This document shows positions 8,161-16,228 of a stretch of DNA of 26,553 nt, piece by piece. The notes under the pieces are model-generated. The model was not told the origin of the DNA and searched no databases. It saw only the letters and a list, made by a program, of their open reading frames with translations. The position numbers and the translations under genes were made by a program. The stretch is taken from positions 1 through 26,553 of the IMG/VR virus record IMGVR_UViG_3300044701_005549, one strand, 5' to 3'. Origin of the DNA: a virus. How positions within the stretch are numbered: the first letter of the stretch is position 1; every line of letters begins with the position of its first letter.

Positions 8161-10692
8161 ATGTCAATATTCAAGATAAATCAAACTGACTTTCAAACCG
8201 TAACGGTCGCGACAAATCCATCTAGATTTTATTCTTCAGGATCGGGCGGCGTCACGGGCTCAGTTCACATCTTTGCTCGAAGGTCTTCAATAGAAAAAGA
8301 CGTCAGGCCGTCCGACACATTTTCTAATCCTACTTTTAATGATTCTGACCTTTCTATTAAGCTTGATGACATTAAACACTCGTTGATCTCAAGTCCCTCG
8401 ACTGACATATTAGGAAAAATAGAATCATATTTGGGCGATGTCAATGAACAGTCTGTGTCGCAAAGAAAGCAAAAGACTCTTGACGTCGGACGATACATTC
8501 CAGTGCCTGTGAGCGGTGGCATCGAAGATGCATATCCAACAAAAAATTATCTAAAAAAAACGATTATAAGAGAAAATTTATCAAAGCACTATAGGTGTGC
8601 ATATCCATCTATAGATTGGGGATATTGCAATTATCACAGCTTAAATTTCTTCTCAGCTTCAGGTATTCCGCATGACACAGCGTTGCTATACCCTAACTAC
8701 GATAACGGAGTTATCCACGAAGGGTATGTGTCAGGAACATATACACCGAGCGGATCTTTTTCTTTTGATTTTTACATTAACCCTCGATATAAAGCTTTGA
8801 ATGGCAAAGGTCATTTTGATGCTGGAACTATTTTTCATCTACACAAAGTGTACGCTCTTTCGCTCATAACTGGATCTAAGAAAGACGAGAACGGATTACC
8901 CGTAGGCTTTAGATTGATGTTACAGCTTAGCCACAGCGCTGGAATTTCTCCAAGTGCTGCTGCGACAGGAAACTTTCCGAACAATCTTACATTTTTGTCA
9001 GATGATAACTCTCTTTCATGGAACAATTGGCATCATGCTGTCGTTCGGTGGGGCACCGACACTATCAACGCTGGAACGGGTTCTTTCAACATCGACGGAA
9101 TCGATAGAGGATACTTTGTTGTTCCCTCAGGGACGATCGCTCCGAAGATCTATCCATCTGAAAACAATCCGGACGTTCTCTGCATCGGAAATTATCTCGG
9201 CTCTACGGGATACCTCGGGTTGACAAACAAAGGAGTGACAGCGCATAGCTTGTTCTTTTCTAAACGCACGTCTGATGCAAAAGGAACACTTGTTCTCACA
9301 GGAAGCACAAGCGAATATGAGCCATTTTCTCCTTCATACACACTAAATCATCCGTTACAAGCAGAAGTCCACGATCTATGCATAAAGAGGTACTACGTTG
9401 CCGATGCAGACATCGCATCTTCTGGTTCTAACGGGTTGAAAGAAATTGACGATTCGATCGCTTTTTATCTCCCTCCTTTTTTTGTTGAAGAAGCGCCTGT
9501 TAGAAGGAAAGATCCGGGGATGTGGGACTCAGGTGTGCACTTTAGTTTAAACAGAAGCTCACATGGAACAAATTTCACACCGTTCAACTTACAAATGTCT
9601 TTTGGCTCTGATGCTCATCTCATCAATATCGAAAATTTCTTAAAAGATTTTGCAAACGGCAGTTTTTCAAACATAATAAATCTCAATAGAACATCAAACA
9701 TCATAAAAAATCTCACATCCAAAGATGCGAACGAGCACGTTTATCATTTTGACGTCTTGAGAAAAAGAAACTTATCGATTCTACCATGCGACGACGGAAA
9801 TTTCTATCCTGACTACGCACTATTGAACGATGAGTCAAAAAAGAAGTTTTTTGTAGATGACACAGGCTCTCCCGCGCCCGGATACATCAGCTTAAACGCG
9901 CTCATGTCTATCACGTCTTCCATTGTCGAACCCAACGCAAATGAAGAAAGAAAACATTTAATAAATGACACACTCGTGACTTATAAGTGGCTGCCTGAAG
10001 ATCCGACAAGCACACAATTTTTGTCATTCATGCCAGCTTATAAATACAACGAAAAGCTGGACGCACTTGCTTTGGCGAGCGGAACAATAGACCAATTTAG
10101 AGACTTACATGAATCTGCTCCCTTAGGCTCTCTTATCAGAACTAAAGATCCAAGCTCTAATCAAGTCACGATGTTTGACGTGAGCAATCTTTATTATGGA
10201 TTAAATATTTTGCCAGGGTCGTTTACCCTGAAAGATTCAAGCTTGTCAGGTTCAGCCGGTGCAATAAGCGTCACCATCAAAGATGACGGGCACGGAACTT
10301 TATACAGGTCTGATAGCCTCACACAAAACTGTTCTTGGAATGCAGTGGGGACTATATTTTATAATGAGGGAATCATAGTCATCAAAAATCCTCACTTGTA
10401 TTTCTTCGGCAAAGACGGATTCGAGATGTCATTCAAGGGTGAGCAAAACATACACGTGCTGCGCTTCGATGTTCTTGCACCATCTAATCACTTGAACTCT
10501 TCAAGCAACCCTTCTTTCGCTGAAGTTCCATCAACACTTCGACCGAACGAGTACGATTCTAAGTTTGTTTATGTCACAGGAATCAATTTTCATGACGATA
10601 ATCTTAACGTGATCATGAAAACTCAGCTCGCACAGCCCATCATGAAACGTCACTCTGATAAGCTAGCTTTTAAAGTAAAGTATGACTTTTAA
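8161..10692 (+). CDS. Laminin-G/concanavalin-like virion protein, probable tail fibre or baseplate component (843 aa)
   Basis: ATG 8161 follows the prior stop by 37 bases with a weak leader. Residues ~195-420 look like a laminin-G/concanavalin A-like jelly roll: an opening strand GSFSFDFYINPR, a central SWNNWHHAVVRW with the typical W-x-H-x-A-V signature, FNIDGIDRG, and a closing DVLCIGNYLG. Such domains bind glycans or serve as structural beta-sandwiches on fibres. The C-terminus (from about residue 770) carries SSNPSF, FVYVTGINFHDDN and LAFKVKYDF, the module also found in the preceding protein. The central part (440-770) is unassigned. The stop overlaps the next start by one base (TAATG). 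A role in host-surface contact is inferred from the LamG-like domain and the neighbours. Confidence 0.82.
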   Translation: MSIFKINQTDFQTVTVATNPSRFYSSGSGGVTGSVHIFARRSSIEKDVRPSDTFSNPTFNDSDLSIKLDDIKHSLISSPSTDILGKIESYLGDVNEQSVSQRKQKTLDVGRYIPVPVSGGIEDAYPTKNYLKKTIIRENLSKHYRCAYPSIDWGYCNYHSLNFFSASGIPHDTALLYPNYDNGVIHEGYVSGTYTPSGSFSFDFYINPRYKALNGKGHFDAGTIFHLHKVYALSLITGSKKDENGLPVGFRLMLQLSHSAGISPSAAATGNFPNNLTFLSDDNSLSWNNWHHAVVRWGTDTINAGTGSFNIDGIDRGYFVVPSGTIAPKIYPSENNPDVLCIGNYLGSTGYLGLTNKGVTAHSLFFSKRTSDAKGTLVLTGSTSEYEPFSPSYTLNHPLQAEVHDLCIKRYYVADADIASSGSNGLKEIDDSIAFYLPPFFVEEAPVRRKDPGMWDSGVHFSLNRSSHGTNFTPFNLQMSFGSDAHLINIENFLKDFANGSFSNIINLNRTSNIIKNLTSKDANEHVYHFDVLRKRNLSILPCDDGNFYPDYALLNDESKKKFFVDDTGSPAPGYISLNALMSITSSIVEPNANEERKHLINDTLVTYKWLPEDPTSTQFLSFMPAYKYNEKLDALALASGTIDQFRDLHESAPLGSLIRTKDPSSNQVTMFDVSNLYYGLNILPGSFTLKDSSLSGSAGAISVTIKDDGHGTLYRSDSLTQNCSWNAVGTIFYNEGIIVIKNPHLYFFGKDGFEMSFKGEQNIHVLRFDVLAPSNHLNSSSNPSFAEVPSTLRPNEYDSKFVYVTGINFHDDNLNVIMKTQLAQPIMKRHSDKLAFKVKYDF
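10039..10046 (+). promoter_or_regulatory. Possible late promoter inside a coding region (TATAAATA)
   Basis: TATAAATA matches the T4 late-promoter -10 element exactly. It lies inside the laminin-G-like gene, about 650 bases before the head-completion nuclease. Because it also encodes Tyr-Lys-Tyr in frame, it may be chance. A promoter here would let the DNA-handling cassette be transcribed late. Confidence 0.25.
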
Positions 10693-11093
10693 TGGTGATT
10701 CAAAAGAAGAAAAAGACTCGAAAAAGAAAAGGATACCAAAGGGGAATTTACAGCTCTCCCATTGCAGGAATCTGTAAATTTAGATCTTCATGGGAAAAAA
10801 AATACATGGAGCACCTCGACGCAGATCCGCAAGTCTCTTCGTGGTCTTATGAAAAACTAGTGATCGAATACGTCTCGAACAGAGCGACAGGGAAGATCCG
10901 TAAATATTATCCCGATTTCTTCATAGAGATGAAGTCAGGCTCTAGGGTTGTCGTTGAAATAAAGCAAAAAAGAAAATTACAGACTGCACCTGTCAAGAAA
11001 AAAACTGCCGCCGCTTTGAAGTGGTGCGCAGAGAACAAAGCTGAATTTTTGCTAATTACAGAAGTCGAGCTAAAAGAACTCGGGCTCTTGTAA
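10692..11093 (+). CDS. gp4-like head-completion nuclease, PD-(D/E)XK fold (133 aa)
   Basis: The start ATG 10692 overlaps the previous stop by one base. After a very basic N-terminus (KKKKTRKRK), residues 30-98 show FRSSWEKKYMEHLD, VSSWSYEKLVIEY, GKIRKYYPDFF and VVVEIKQKRK. The arrangement E35, PD at 74-75, then E89-I-K91 is a PD-(D/E)XK nuclease core. It matches the consensus I know for the T4 gp4 head-completion family, which is also related to TnsA-type endonuclease N-terminal domains. gp4 family members act on filled heads before tail joining. Length is close to T4 gp4 (about 150 residues). The main alternative is a branch-trimming nuclease working with the recombination genes that follow. 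Family assignment is fairly secure, the exact role less so. Confidence 0.75.
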   Translation: MVIQKKKKTRKRKGYQRGIYSSPIAGICKFRSSWEKKYMEHLDADPQVSSWSYEKLVIEYVSNRATGKIRKYYPDFFIEMKSGSRVVVEIKQKRKLQTAPVKKKTAAALKWCAENKAEFLLITEVELKELGLL

Positions 11094-11131
11094 GAAATAT
11101 CAAAAAATAAAAAACATAGAACTTCAGCGGA

Positions 11132-11139
11132 TATAAGAA
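11132..11139 (+). promoter_or_regulatory. Weak late-promoter-like element
   Basis: TATAAGAA (6 of 8 matches to TATAAATA) lies in the 83-base gap before the resolvase gene, 37 bases upstream of its ATG. The rest of this gap is AT-rich and shows no hairpin. It is offered only as a candidate. Confidence 0.2.
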
Positions 11140-11176
11140 AATTTTACTGAGCGCATCTTGATGACAAGAATCTACC

Positions 11177-11740
11177 ATGCTGAACCTGCACATAGGATTA
11201 GATGTCAGCACTTCTTGCACAGGCGTCGCGGTGCTGAGCGTCGCAGCCGATGGGGCAACGCAGATCTTATGCGTAGATCGAATTGAATACAAAAAGTGCA
11301 ACACGCTGTGGGAAAAAGCTGACGTCACCTCACTTTATCTCAAAGAAATTTTTGAAAAGTTTAGTGGAAATTACACAGTAGCGCTTGAAGAACCACTCAT
11401 GGGTTTTAGGACGGGCATGTCTTCTGCTGCGACGATAACGACTCTTATGAGATTCAACGGGATCGTGTCGTACATTTCTAGAGGAATATTCAAAGTTGAT
11501 CCGCTTTATATTTCTTCCTCGTCTGCTCGAAAAGCTTGTGGAATCAAAATGCAGAAGACTTCAAAGGCAGGGATGTCAGGAAAAGAACAGGTCTTTAAAC
11601 ACATGTCTGAGCACGACTTGAAGGACGTTGAGTGGCCAAAAAAGAAAAACGGAGAGCCTGTCGAGTGGAGCAGAGACGCCACAGACGCTTATGTCATTGC
11701 GAAAGCGTCAAGCATGCAAGCTGTGAAAAATTTGACCTGA
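11177..11740 (+). CDS. RuvC-like Holliday junction resolvase, RNase H fold (187 aa)
   Basis: The N-terminus IGLDVSTSCTGVAVL is the first RuvC/RNase H strand pair with catalytic D9. VALEEPL gives the second acidic position (E71/E72), and RDATDAYVIAKA gives the C-terminal acidic pair (D167, D170). Order and spacing fit a RuvC-type four-way-junction endonuclease, slightly longer than bacterial RuvC (about 170 residues). It would resolve branched replication and recombination intermediates before packaging. T4 uses an unrelated enzyme, endonuclease VII (gp49), so this looks like a functional replacement. It lies between a head-completion nuclease and the primase, with the primase 19 bases downstream. 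No strong ribosome-binding site is seen before ATG 11177. Other RNase H-fold roles cannot be excluded from sequence alone. Confidence 0.83.
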   Translation: MLNLHIGLDVSTSCTGVAVLSVAADGATQILCVDRIEYKKCNTLWEKADVTSLYLKEIFEKFSGNYTVALEEPLMGFRTGMSSAATITTLMRFNGIVSYISRGIFKVDPLYISSSSARKACGIKMQKTSKAGMSGKEQVFKHMSEHDLKDVEWPKKKNGEPVEWSRDATDAYVIAKASSMQAVKNLT

Positions 11741-11759
11741 CCGTTTTACATTTCTAAAA

Positions 11760-12731
11760 ATGCAATCTCTCACGGACAGAATAGCATTCTATGAATCGAT
11801 ATTTGGGAGAGGTCGCATCTCAGGAAATGGAAAGAATTTTGATGTAAGATGCCCGATCTGCAGCCCGGTTGATCCTACAAAAAAGAAGTTAGCAATTAGA
11901 ACGACAGATGACGCGAACCACTGCTGGTCTTGTGGTTGGAAAGCAAGATCCCTGGCTCCTCTCCTCAGAAAATACGGCACGCCCGAGCAGATGGCAGCGT
12001 ACAGAGACATCACAGGCAAAAATTATCAATCTCCAATCACAGCTGACGTCGAAAAAACGCAGAAAGTTGAGCTACCCAAAGATTTCAAGCTGTTGCATTT
12101 AGCGCCCGAAACAGATCCAGACGTGAAAGCTGCTTGGAGGTACGTTTATTCAAGAAAGATCACTGATCGTGATGCGTGGTACTTCAAGCTAGGCGTCTCT
12201 GACGAGCCGAAATGGAAGAGAAGAGTCATCATGCCGTCTTTTGATTCTTCTGGAAATGTGAATTACTTCATCGCAAGGGCAATCGACAAAGACAAGAAAC
12301 CGAAATACGATAACCCTGAGGTTGACAAGAACCCCGTCGTTTTCAACGAACTGAACATCGACTGGAAGCGACGTCTTACCCTCGTAGAGGGTGCTTTTGA
12401 CTTGATAAAGTGCCCTGAAAATTCGACTGCCCTTCTTGGATCTGACCTTGACGAACGTCATGAGATCTTCAACAAGATACTTCTAAATGAAACGCCCGTA
12501 GCGCTCGCGTTAGACGGTGACATGTGGGACAGAAAAACTCCTAAAATAGCAAAGAAGCTCATGGAATACAACGTCGACACTGTCATAGTTGATGTTAGAC
12601 CTTGGGGTGATCCAGGCAGCATGTCAAAATCAGAATTTGAGGACGCGCTCAAAGACGCTAGGCCGATGAGCTGGGACGACAATTTTAATAGACGTCTCAA
12701 AAAAGCGCTTGAAGTTAGATTCAGCATTTGA
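11760..12731 (+). CDS. DNA primase, zinc-finger plus TOPRIM (gp61-like, 323 aa)
   Basis: The protein synthesises RNA primers for lagging-strand replication. The N-terminal zinc-binding domain has CPIC (C31, C34) and HCWSC (C55, C58), the CHC2-type pattern of phage and bacterial primases. The TOPRIM part has LVEGAFD (E210) and LALDGDMWD (D252, D254), the metal-binding Glu and Asp-x-Asp. Length is near that of T4 gp61 (342 residues), and there is no fused helicase domain, so a separate gp41-like helicase is expected elsewhere in the genome. It sits between the RuvC-like resolvase and the Mre11-Rad50 fusion in a replication/recombination cassette. Zinc ligands and TOPRIM acids are intact, so it is probably active. 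Confidence 0.93.
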   Translation: MQSLTDRIAFYESIFGRGRISGNGKNFDVRCPICSPVDPTKKKLAIRTTDDANHCWSCGWKARSLAPLLRKYGTPEQMAAYRDITGKNYQSPITADVEKTQKVELPKDFKLLHLAPETDPDVKAAWRYVYSRKITDRDAWYFKLGVSDEPKWKRRVIMPSFDSSGNVNYFIARAIDKDKKPKYDNPEVDKNPVVFNELNIDWKRRLTLVEGAFDLIKCPENSTALLGSDLDERHEIFNKILLNETPVALALDGDMWDRKTPKIAKKLMEYNVDTVIVDVRPWGDPGSMSKSEFEDALKDARPMSWDDNFNRRLKKALEVRFSI

Positions 12732-12761
12732 TTGAACACGCTGAGATAAAGATTTATTATC

Positions 12762-15700
12762 ATGAAGATGCGCATAGCACACATTGCCGACGTGCACATT
12801 AGATCTTTGTCTAGGCACGACGAGTACAAAGAAATATTCACAGCTTTTGCAGAAAGCTGCAAGAAGAAAAAAGTAGATCACATCTTTGTGGGCGGTGACA
12901 TATACCACACGAAGACGTCAGGAATATCACCTGAGTACATAGATTTTCTTAAATGGTGGCTTGAAGAGCTGAGCTCTGTTGCGCCTACACACCTAATTTT
13001 AGGCAATCATGATGGAAATTTAGTAAATCCATCGAGGCAAGACGCTATCTCACCGATCGTTTCTGCTCTAAATAATCCGAGAGTCTTTCTTTACAAGAAG
13101 AGCGGCGTTTATGAATTTGAAAAAGGATTTAACTGGTGTGTCTTTAGCCTCTTTGACGAAGAGGGCTGGGGGACTGTAAAACCACAAGACGGAAAATTTA
13201 ACATCGCTTGTTACCATGGACCTGTGAGGGGATCTGTGACAGAGACCGGCTGGGACATCGTAGATGGCATCACAGTTGATTATTTCAAAGATTATGACCT
13301 TTGTTTTCTAGGAGACATCCATCGAAAACAAATCTTAGGGTACAAAAATGAAAAACCGTGGATTGCATACAGCGGTTGCCCTATACAGCAAAATTACGCA
13401 GAAGAGCTCGAGCACGGTTATTTGCTTTGGGAGATAAATGGAAAGAGCTGGGACACAACATTTGTAAAGTTGCCTAATCCAAAACCCTACGTCACATTAG
13501 ACTGGAATGGTTCACATGACGACTTGTCCGCAGCTGCCTCGTCGTATCCTAAATTCTCTAGATTTCGAGTAAGATCTTCTATTCCAATTTCACAAAGCGA
13601 TGTCAAGTCAATCTTAGACACGATTAAATCTACACACACACCGACAGAAATCACATTCAAGTCTGACGTAAAGCCTGATAGCTCGACGATCAAGTCGCAT
13701 AGCACTATTTTAGAAAAAACGAGCATACGTTCGCACGATACAGTCATAAATCTTTTACAAAATTTCTGTAAAGAGAACAAGTACACGAACATAGATTGGA
13801 AAATAGTAGAATCTGAAGTAAAAAAATATCTAGCAACAGCTCTCTTAAACGACGAAGTTTCTAGAGGGTCAAAGTGGTCTTTAAGGCACTTAAAGTGGGA
13901 CAATTTGTTCGCGTATGGACCAGATAACGAAATAGATTTTTCTAAATTGTCTGGCATCGTTGGAATCTTTGGATCTAATCGGATCGGCAAGTCTTCTGTC
14001 GTCGGATCGATCATGTATTCGTTGTTTAACACCACAGACAGAGGATCTGTAAAAAATCTGCAAGTCTGCAACGTTAGAAAGCAATATTGCTCCACACGAG
14101 CAATATTTGATCACGATGGAAAGACTTACATAACTGAGCGGCAGACAGCAAAATCTTACAACAAGAAAGGTGCTCTAGGAGCGTCAACGTCTCTTAATCT
14201 TTTTAGAATGTCGGATGACGGTGAGGCAGAAGACCTATGCGGAGAGCAAAGAACTGATACAGAAAAAATCATAAAGTCGCTCTTAGGTTCTCCTGAAGAT
14301 TTTCTATTGACATCTTTGTCTGCACAGGGCGAGACAGGCGCTTTTATGCTGCTGTCATCAGCAAAAAGAAGAGCCCTTCTGTCGAAGTTTCTTGATTTAG
14401 ACATCTTTGATAGAATGTACGAAGTTGCTAACAAAGAGCTGTTGGTCTATAAGGCAAGATTAAAGAATCTTCCTGAAAAAGATTGGTCAACATTAGAAGA
14501 AAAATATGAGAGGACAAGGAGCGAGCTTGAGATTGCTGTCGAAGATTATAGCGAGAAAATCTGTGCGGTACAATCCAGCCTCTCATCTTATAGAGCAGAG
14601 CTTGCTAGTCATCAGAATTTCAAGCCTGTCACTTTGACAGATGTCGAGCAACAAGAAAAAGCTGTCACATCTCTAGAAAAGCAGGCAAAGAGCTGCACGA
14701 ACAAAATAAAAGAACTAAGCGAAGAAATCGAAACGCTGAAGTCTAAGCTCGATTCAATCGAGCCGCTCCTTGACTCAGATGAGCTTGCATCTTTAAAAGC
14801 AAGCCTCGCTTCGATTGAAGGCATCGAAAAATCGATAGACAACCTACGACACATCCACGACAAAGAATCGCTTTCACTTCAGCAGCAACAAAAGTCGCTA
14901 AAATTGCTCGATGAAGTTCCCTGTGGTGACGAATTTCCGACGTGCAAGTTTATCAAAGATGCGCACACGGCAAAGTCAAAGATTTTAAAGCAGGCTGAAG
15001 CAGAAAGCTCTGCTCGAGAGTCTCTTGAGCGTGCAGTAGAGTCTTTGAAAAATTTTAATAAAGAAAACATACTTTTAAAAATCGCAAAAAGAGAAAAGGC
15101 AAAAGAATTTTCAGCTAGCATGGCGCTGGAAATCTCAAAGAAAGAAACTGAAATAGAAAAAATTAGATCTTCTTGTGATTCTTGCACGGCCAGCCTAGCA
15201 GGCGCGCTTGAGAAGCTTGACCACCTGAGAGAAGCTCTAAAAAATGAAGAAAACTATGAGGTTGTAAACCTCAGGATAAAAATAGAAGATTTATCTAAGA
15301 GCATCAAGAAGTGGGATCAAGAAAAAATTTTGGCCGCGACAGAAAAGGGAAAAGTTGCGTCAGATTTAGAAAAACTGAGGCATGAAAAAGAGCAGAGGAG
15401 CGCAGTTCTCACTGAGATGAAAAATCTAGAAATGATCTGTGAAGCTTTCTCGAAGAAAGGCTTGCCACTCATCATCACAAAGTCTCAGCTGCCCGTCATA
15501 AATTCAGAGATTTCTAAGATACTGAGCGGAATCGTAGATTTTACTGTAGAACTAGAAAATGACGATGAGACAGACTCAACAGAAATCTACATCAATTATG
15601 GAGATTCGAAGAGAGTCATCGAACTGTGCTCAGGCATGGAAAAAACGATTAGCGCAATCGCAATAAGAGTCGCTTTGATCAACGTTTCTACTCTTCCAAA

Positions 15701-15902
15701 GTCTGACATGCTCATCATAGACGAAGGCTTTGGAACTATGGATGAATCTGGCGTTGAATCATGTAACAGGCTCCTTACAAGTCTAAAGAAATATTTTAGA
15801 ATAATCTTAGTAATTACGCACGTCGATGGAATAAAAGACATGGCAGATCACATGATCGAAATTTCAAAGAATGAGAAGGACTCACATGTGGTGTCCACAT
15901 GA
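12762..15902 (+). CDS. Fused Mre11-Rad50 (SbcD-SbcC, gp47-gp46) recombination nuclease (1046 aa)
   Basis: One uninterrupted frame encodes both halves of the DNA-end-processing complex. Residues 1-~240 are the Mre11/SbcD metallophosphoesterase: IADVHIR (D10, H12), GGDIYH (D46), GNHDG (N82, H83), YHGP (H152) and GDIH (D185, H187). Residues ~370-550 are the Rad50 N-lobe with Walker A GSNRIGKSS (K410). About 550-895 is antiparallel coiled coil with an apex at C721-x6-C728. About 895-1046 is the C-lobe with signature ELCSGMEK (near 954-961), Walker B MLIIDEGFGTMD (near 983-994) and a switch His in ITH (H1020). In T4 these are two genes, 47 and 46. The product should resect ends for recombination-dependent replication. 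ATG 12762 is used; ATG 12768 is possible. The stop overlaps the next start (ATGA). Confidence 0.94.
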   Translation: MKMRIAHIADVHIRSLSRHDEYKEIFTAFAESCKKKKVDHIFVGGDIYHTKTSGISPEYIDFLKWWLEELSSVAPTHLILGNHDGNLVNPSRQDAISPIVSALNNPRVFLYKKSGVYEFEKGFNWCVFSLFDEEGWGTVKPQDGKFNIACYHGPVRGSVTETGWDIVDGITVDYFKDYDLCFLGDIHRKQILGYKNEKPWIAYSGCPIQQNYAEELEHGYLLWEINGKSWDTTFVKLPNPKPYVTLDWNGSHDDLSAAASSYPKFSRFRVRSSIPISQSDVKSILDTIKSTHTPTEITFKSDVKPDSSTIKSHSTILEKTSIRSHDTVINLLQNFCKENKYTNIDWKIVESEVKKYLATALLNDEVSRGSKWSLRHLKWDNLFAYGPDNEIDFSKLSGIVGIFGSNRIGKSSVVGSIMYSLFNTTDRGSVKNLQVCNVRKQYCSTRAIFDHDGKTYITERQTAKSYNKKGALGASTSLNLFRMSDDGEAEDLCGEQRTDTEKIIKSLLGSPEDFLLTSLSAQGETGAFMLLSSAKRRALLSKFLDLDIFDRMYEVANKELLVYKARLKNLPEKDWSTLEEKYERTRSELEIAVEDYSEKICAVQSSLSSYRAELASHQNFKPVTLTDVEQQEKAVTSLEKQAKSCTNKIKELSEEIETLKSKLDSIEPLLDSDELASLKASLASIEGIEKSIDNLRHIHDKESLSLQQQQKSLKLLDEVPCGDEFPTCKFIKDAHTAKSKILKQAEAESSARESLERAVESLKNFNKENILLKIAKREKAKEFSASMALEISKKETEIEKIRSSCDSCTASLAGALEKLDHLREALKNEENYEVVNLRIKIEDLSKSIKKWDQEKILAATEKGKVASDLEKLRHEKEQRSAVLTEMKNLEMICEAFSKKGLPLIITKSQLPVINSEISKILSGIVDFTVELENDDETDSTEIYINYGDSKRVIELCSGMEKTISAIAIRVALINVSTLPKSDMLIIDEGFGTMDESGVESCNRLLTSLKKYFRIILVITHVDGIKDMADHMIEISKNEKDSHVVST

Positions 15903-16192
15903 CGTGGAAAGATTATTTGAACAATAAGCTGATCAAAGAGTGTGATGGATACTGCATCATAAAACCTAAGAATTTTCGTGAAATTACACCAATCGCTTGT
16001 CCTGTTTGTGACTACCTCCTACGAACAGGACAAGATGAAAAATCTTATAGACAATTTTCGTGCTGCGAAAGCTGCGAGCTTCTTTGGGCTCGGCCAAGGC
16101 AGGAAGAGTGGAGAAATGGCTGGAGACCTGATAAAGAGCAGGTCATGAACAAGGTGGGTAGAAAAACCCTTAATGTCGACATCAAAATTTAA
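15899..16192 (+). CDS. Small zinc-finger protein (97 aa), function unknown
   Basis: Two Cys pairs, CPVC (C34, C37) and CESC (C56, C59), 18 residues apart, form a likely zinc ribbon. The C-terminal half is basic with several Trp (WARPRQEEWRNGW), suggesting nucleic-acid or protein binding. Its ATG overlaps the stop of the Mre11-Rad50 fusion (ATGA), which implies translational coupling and perhaps a joint function. It could be a recombination accessory factor or a small transcription regulator; nothing in the sequence decides. The product is complete and in frame. Confidence 0.72.
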   Translation: MTWKDYLNNKLIKECDGYCIIKPKNFREITPIACPVCDYLLRTGQDEKSYRQFSCCESCELLWARPRQEEWRNGWRPDKEQVMNKVGRKTLNVDIKI

Positions 16193-16215
16193 ATTCTTGT
16201 CAAAGAGATAGTTAT

Positions 16216-16226
16216 TGCACGGTGCA
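16216..16226. repeat. Short inverted repeat next to a start codon
   Basis: TGCAC-G-GTGCA is a perfect 5-bp inverted repeat that ends two bases before ATG 16229, where a ribosome-binding site would normally lie. No Shine-Dalgarno is visible there. It may be a protein-binding site or hairpin affecting initiation, or chance. Confidence 0.3.
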
Positions 16227-16228
16227 CA

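Noticed and set aside
10214-10230. CAGGGT-CGTTT-ACCCTG hairpin
   Set aside because: Inside the laminin-G-like gene and not followed by a T-tract; no sign of termination or processing.
13487-14095. 202-codon minus-strand open frame inside the Mre11-Rad50 gene
   Set aside because: Lies over the linker and Walker A region of a well-supported gene, with no ribosome-binding site, promoter or recognisable motif.
15174-15185. CDSC (residues 805-808) as the Rad50 zinc hook
   Set aside because: It lies about 85 residues past the midpoint of the coiled coil, whereas C721/C728 fall almost exactly at the midpoint between the two ATPase lobes.
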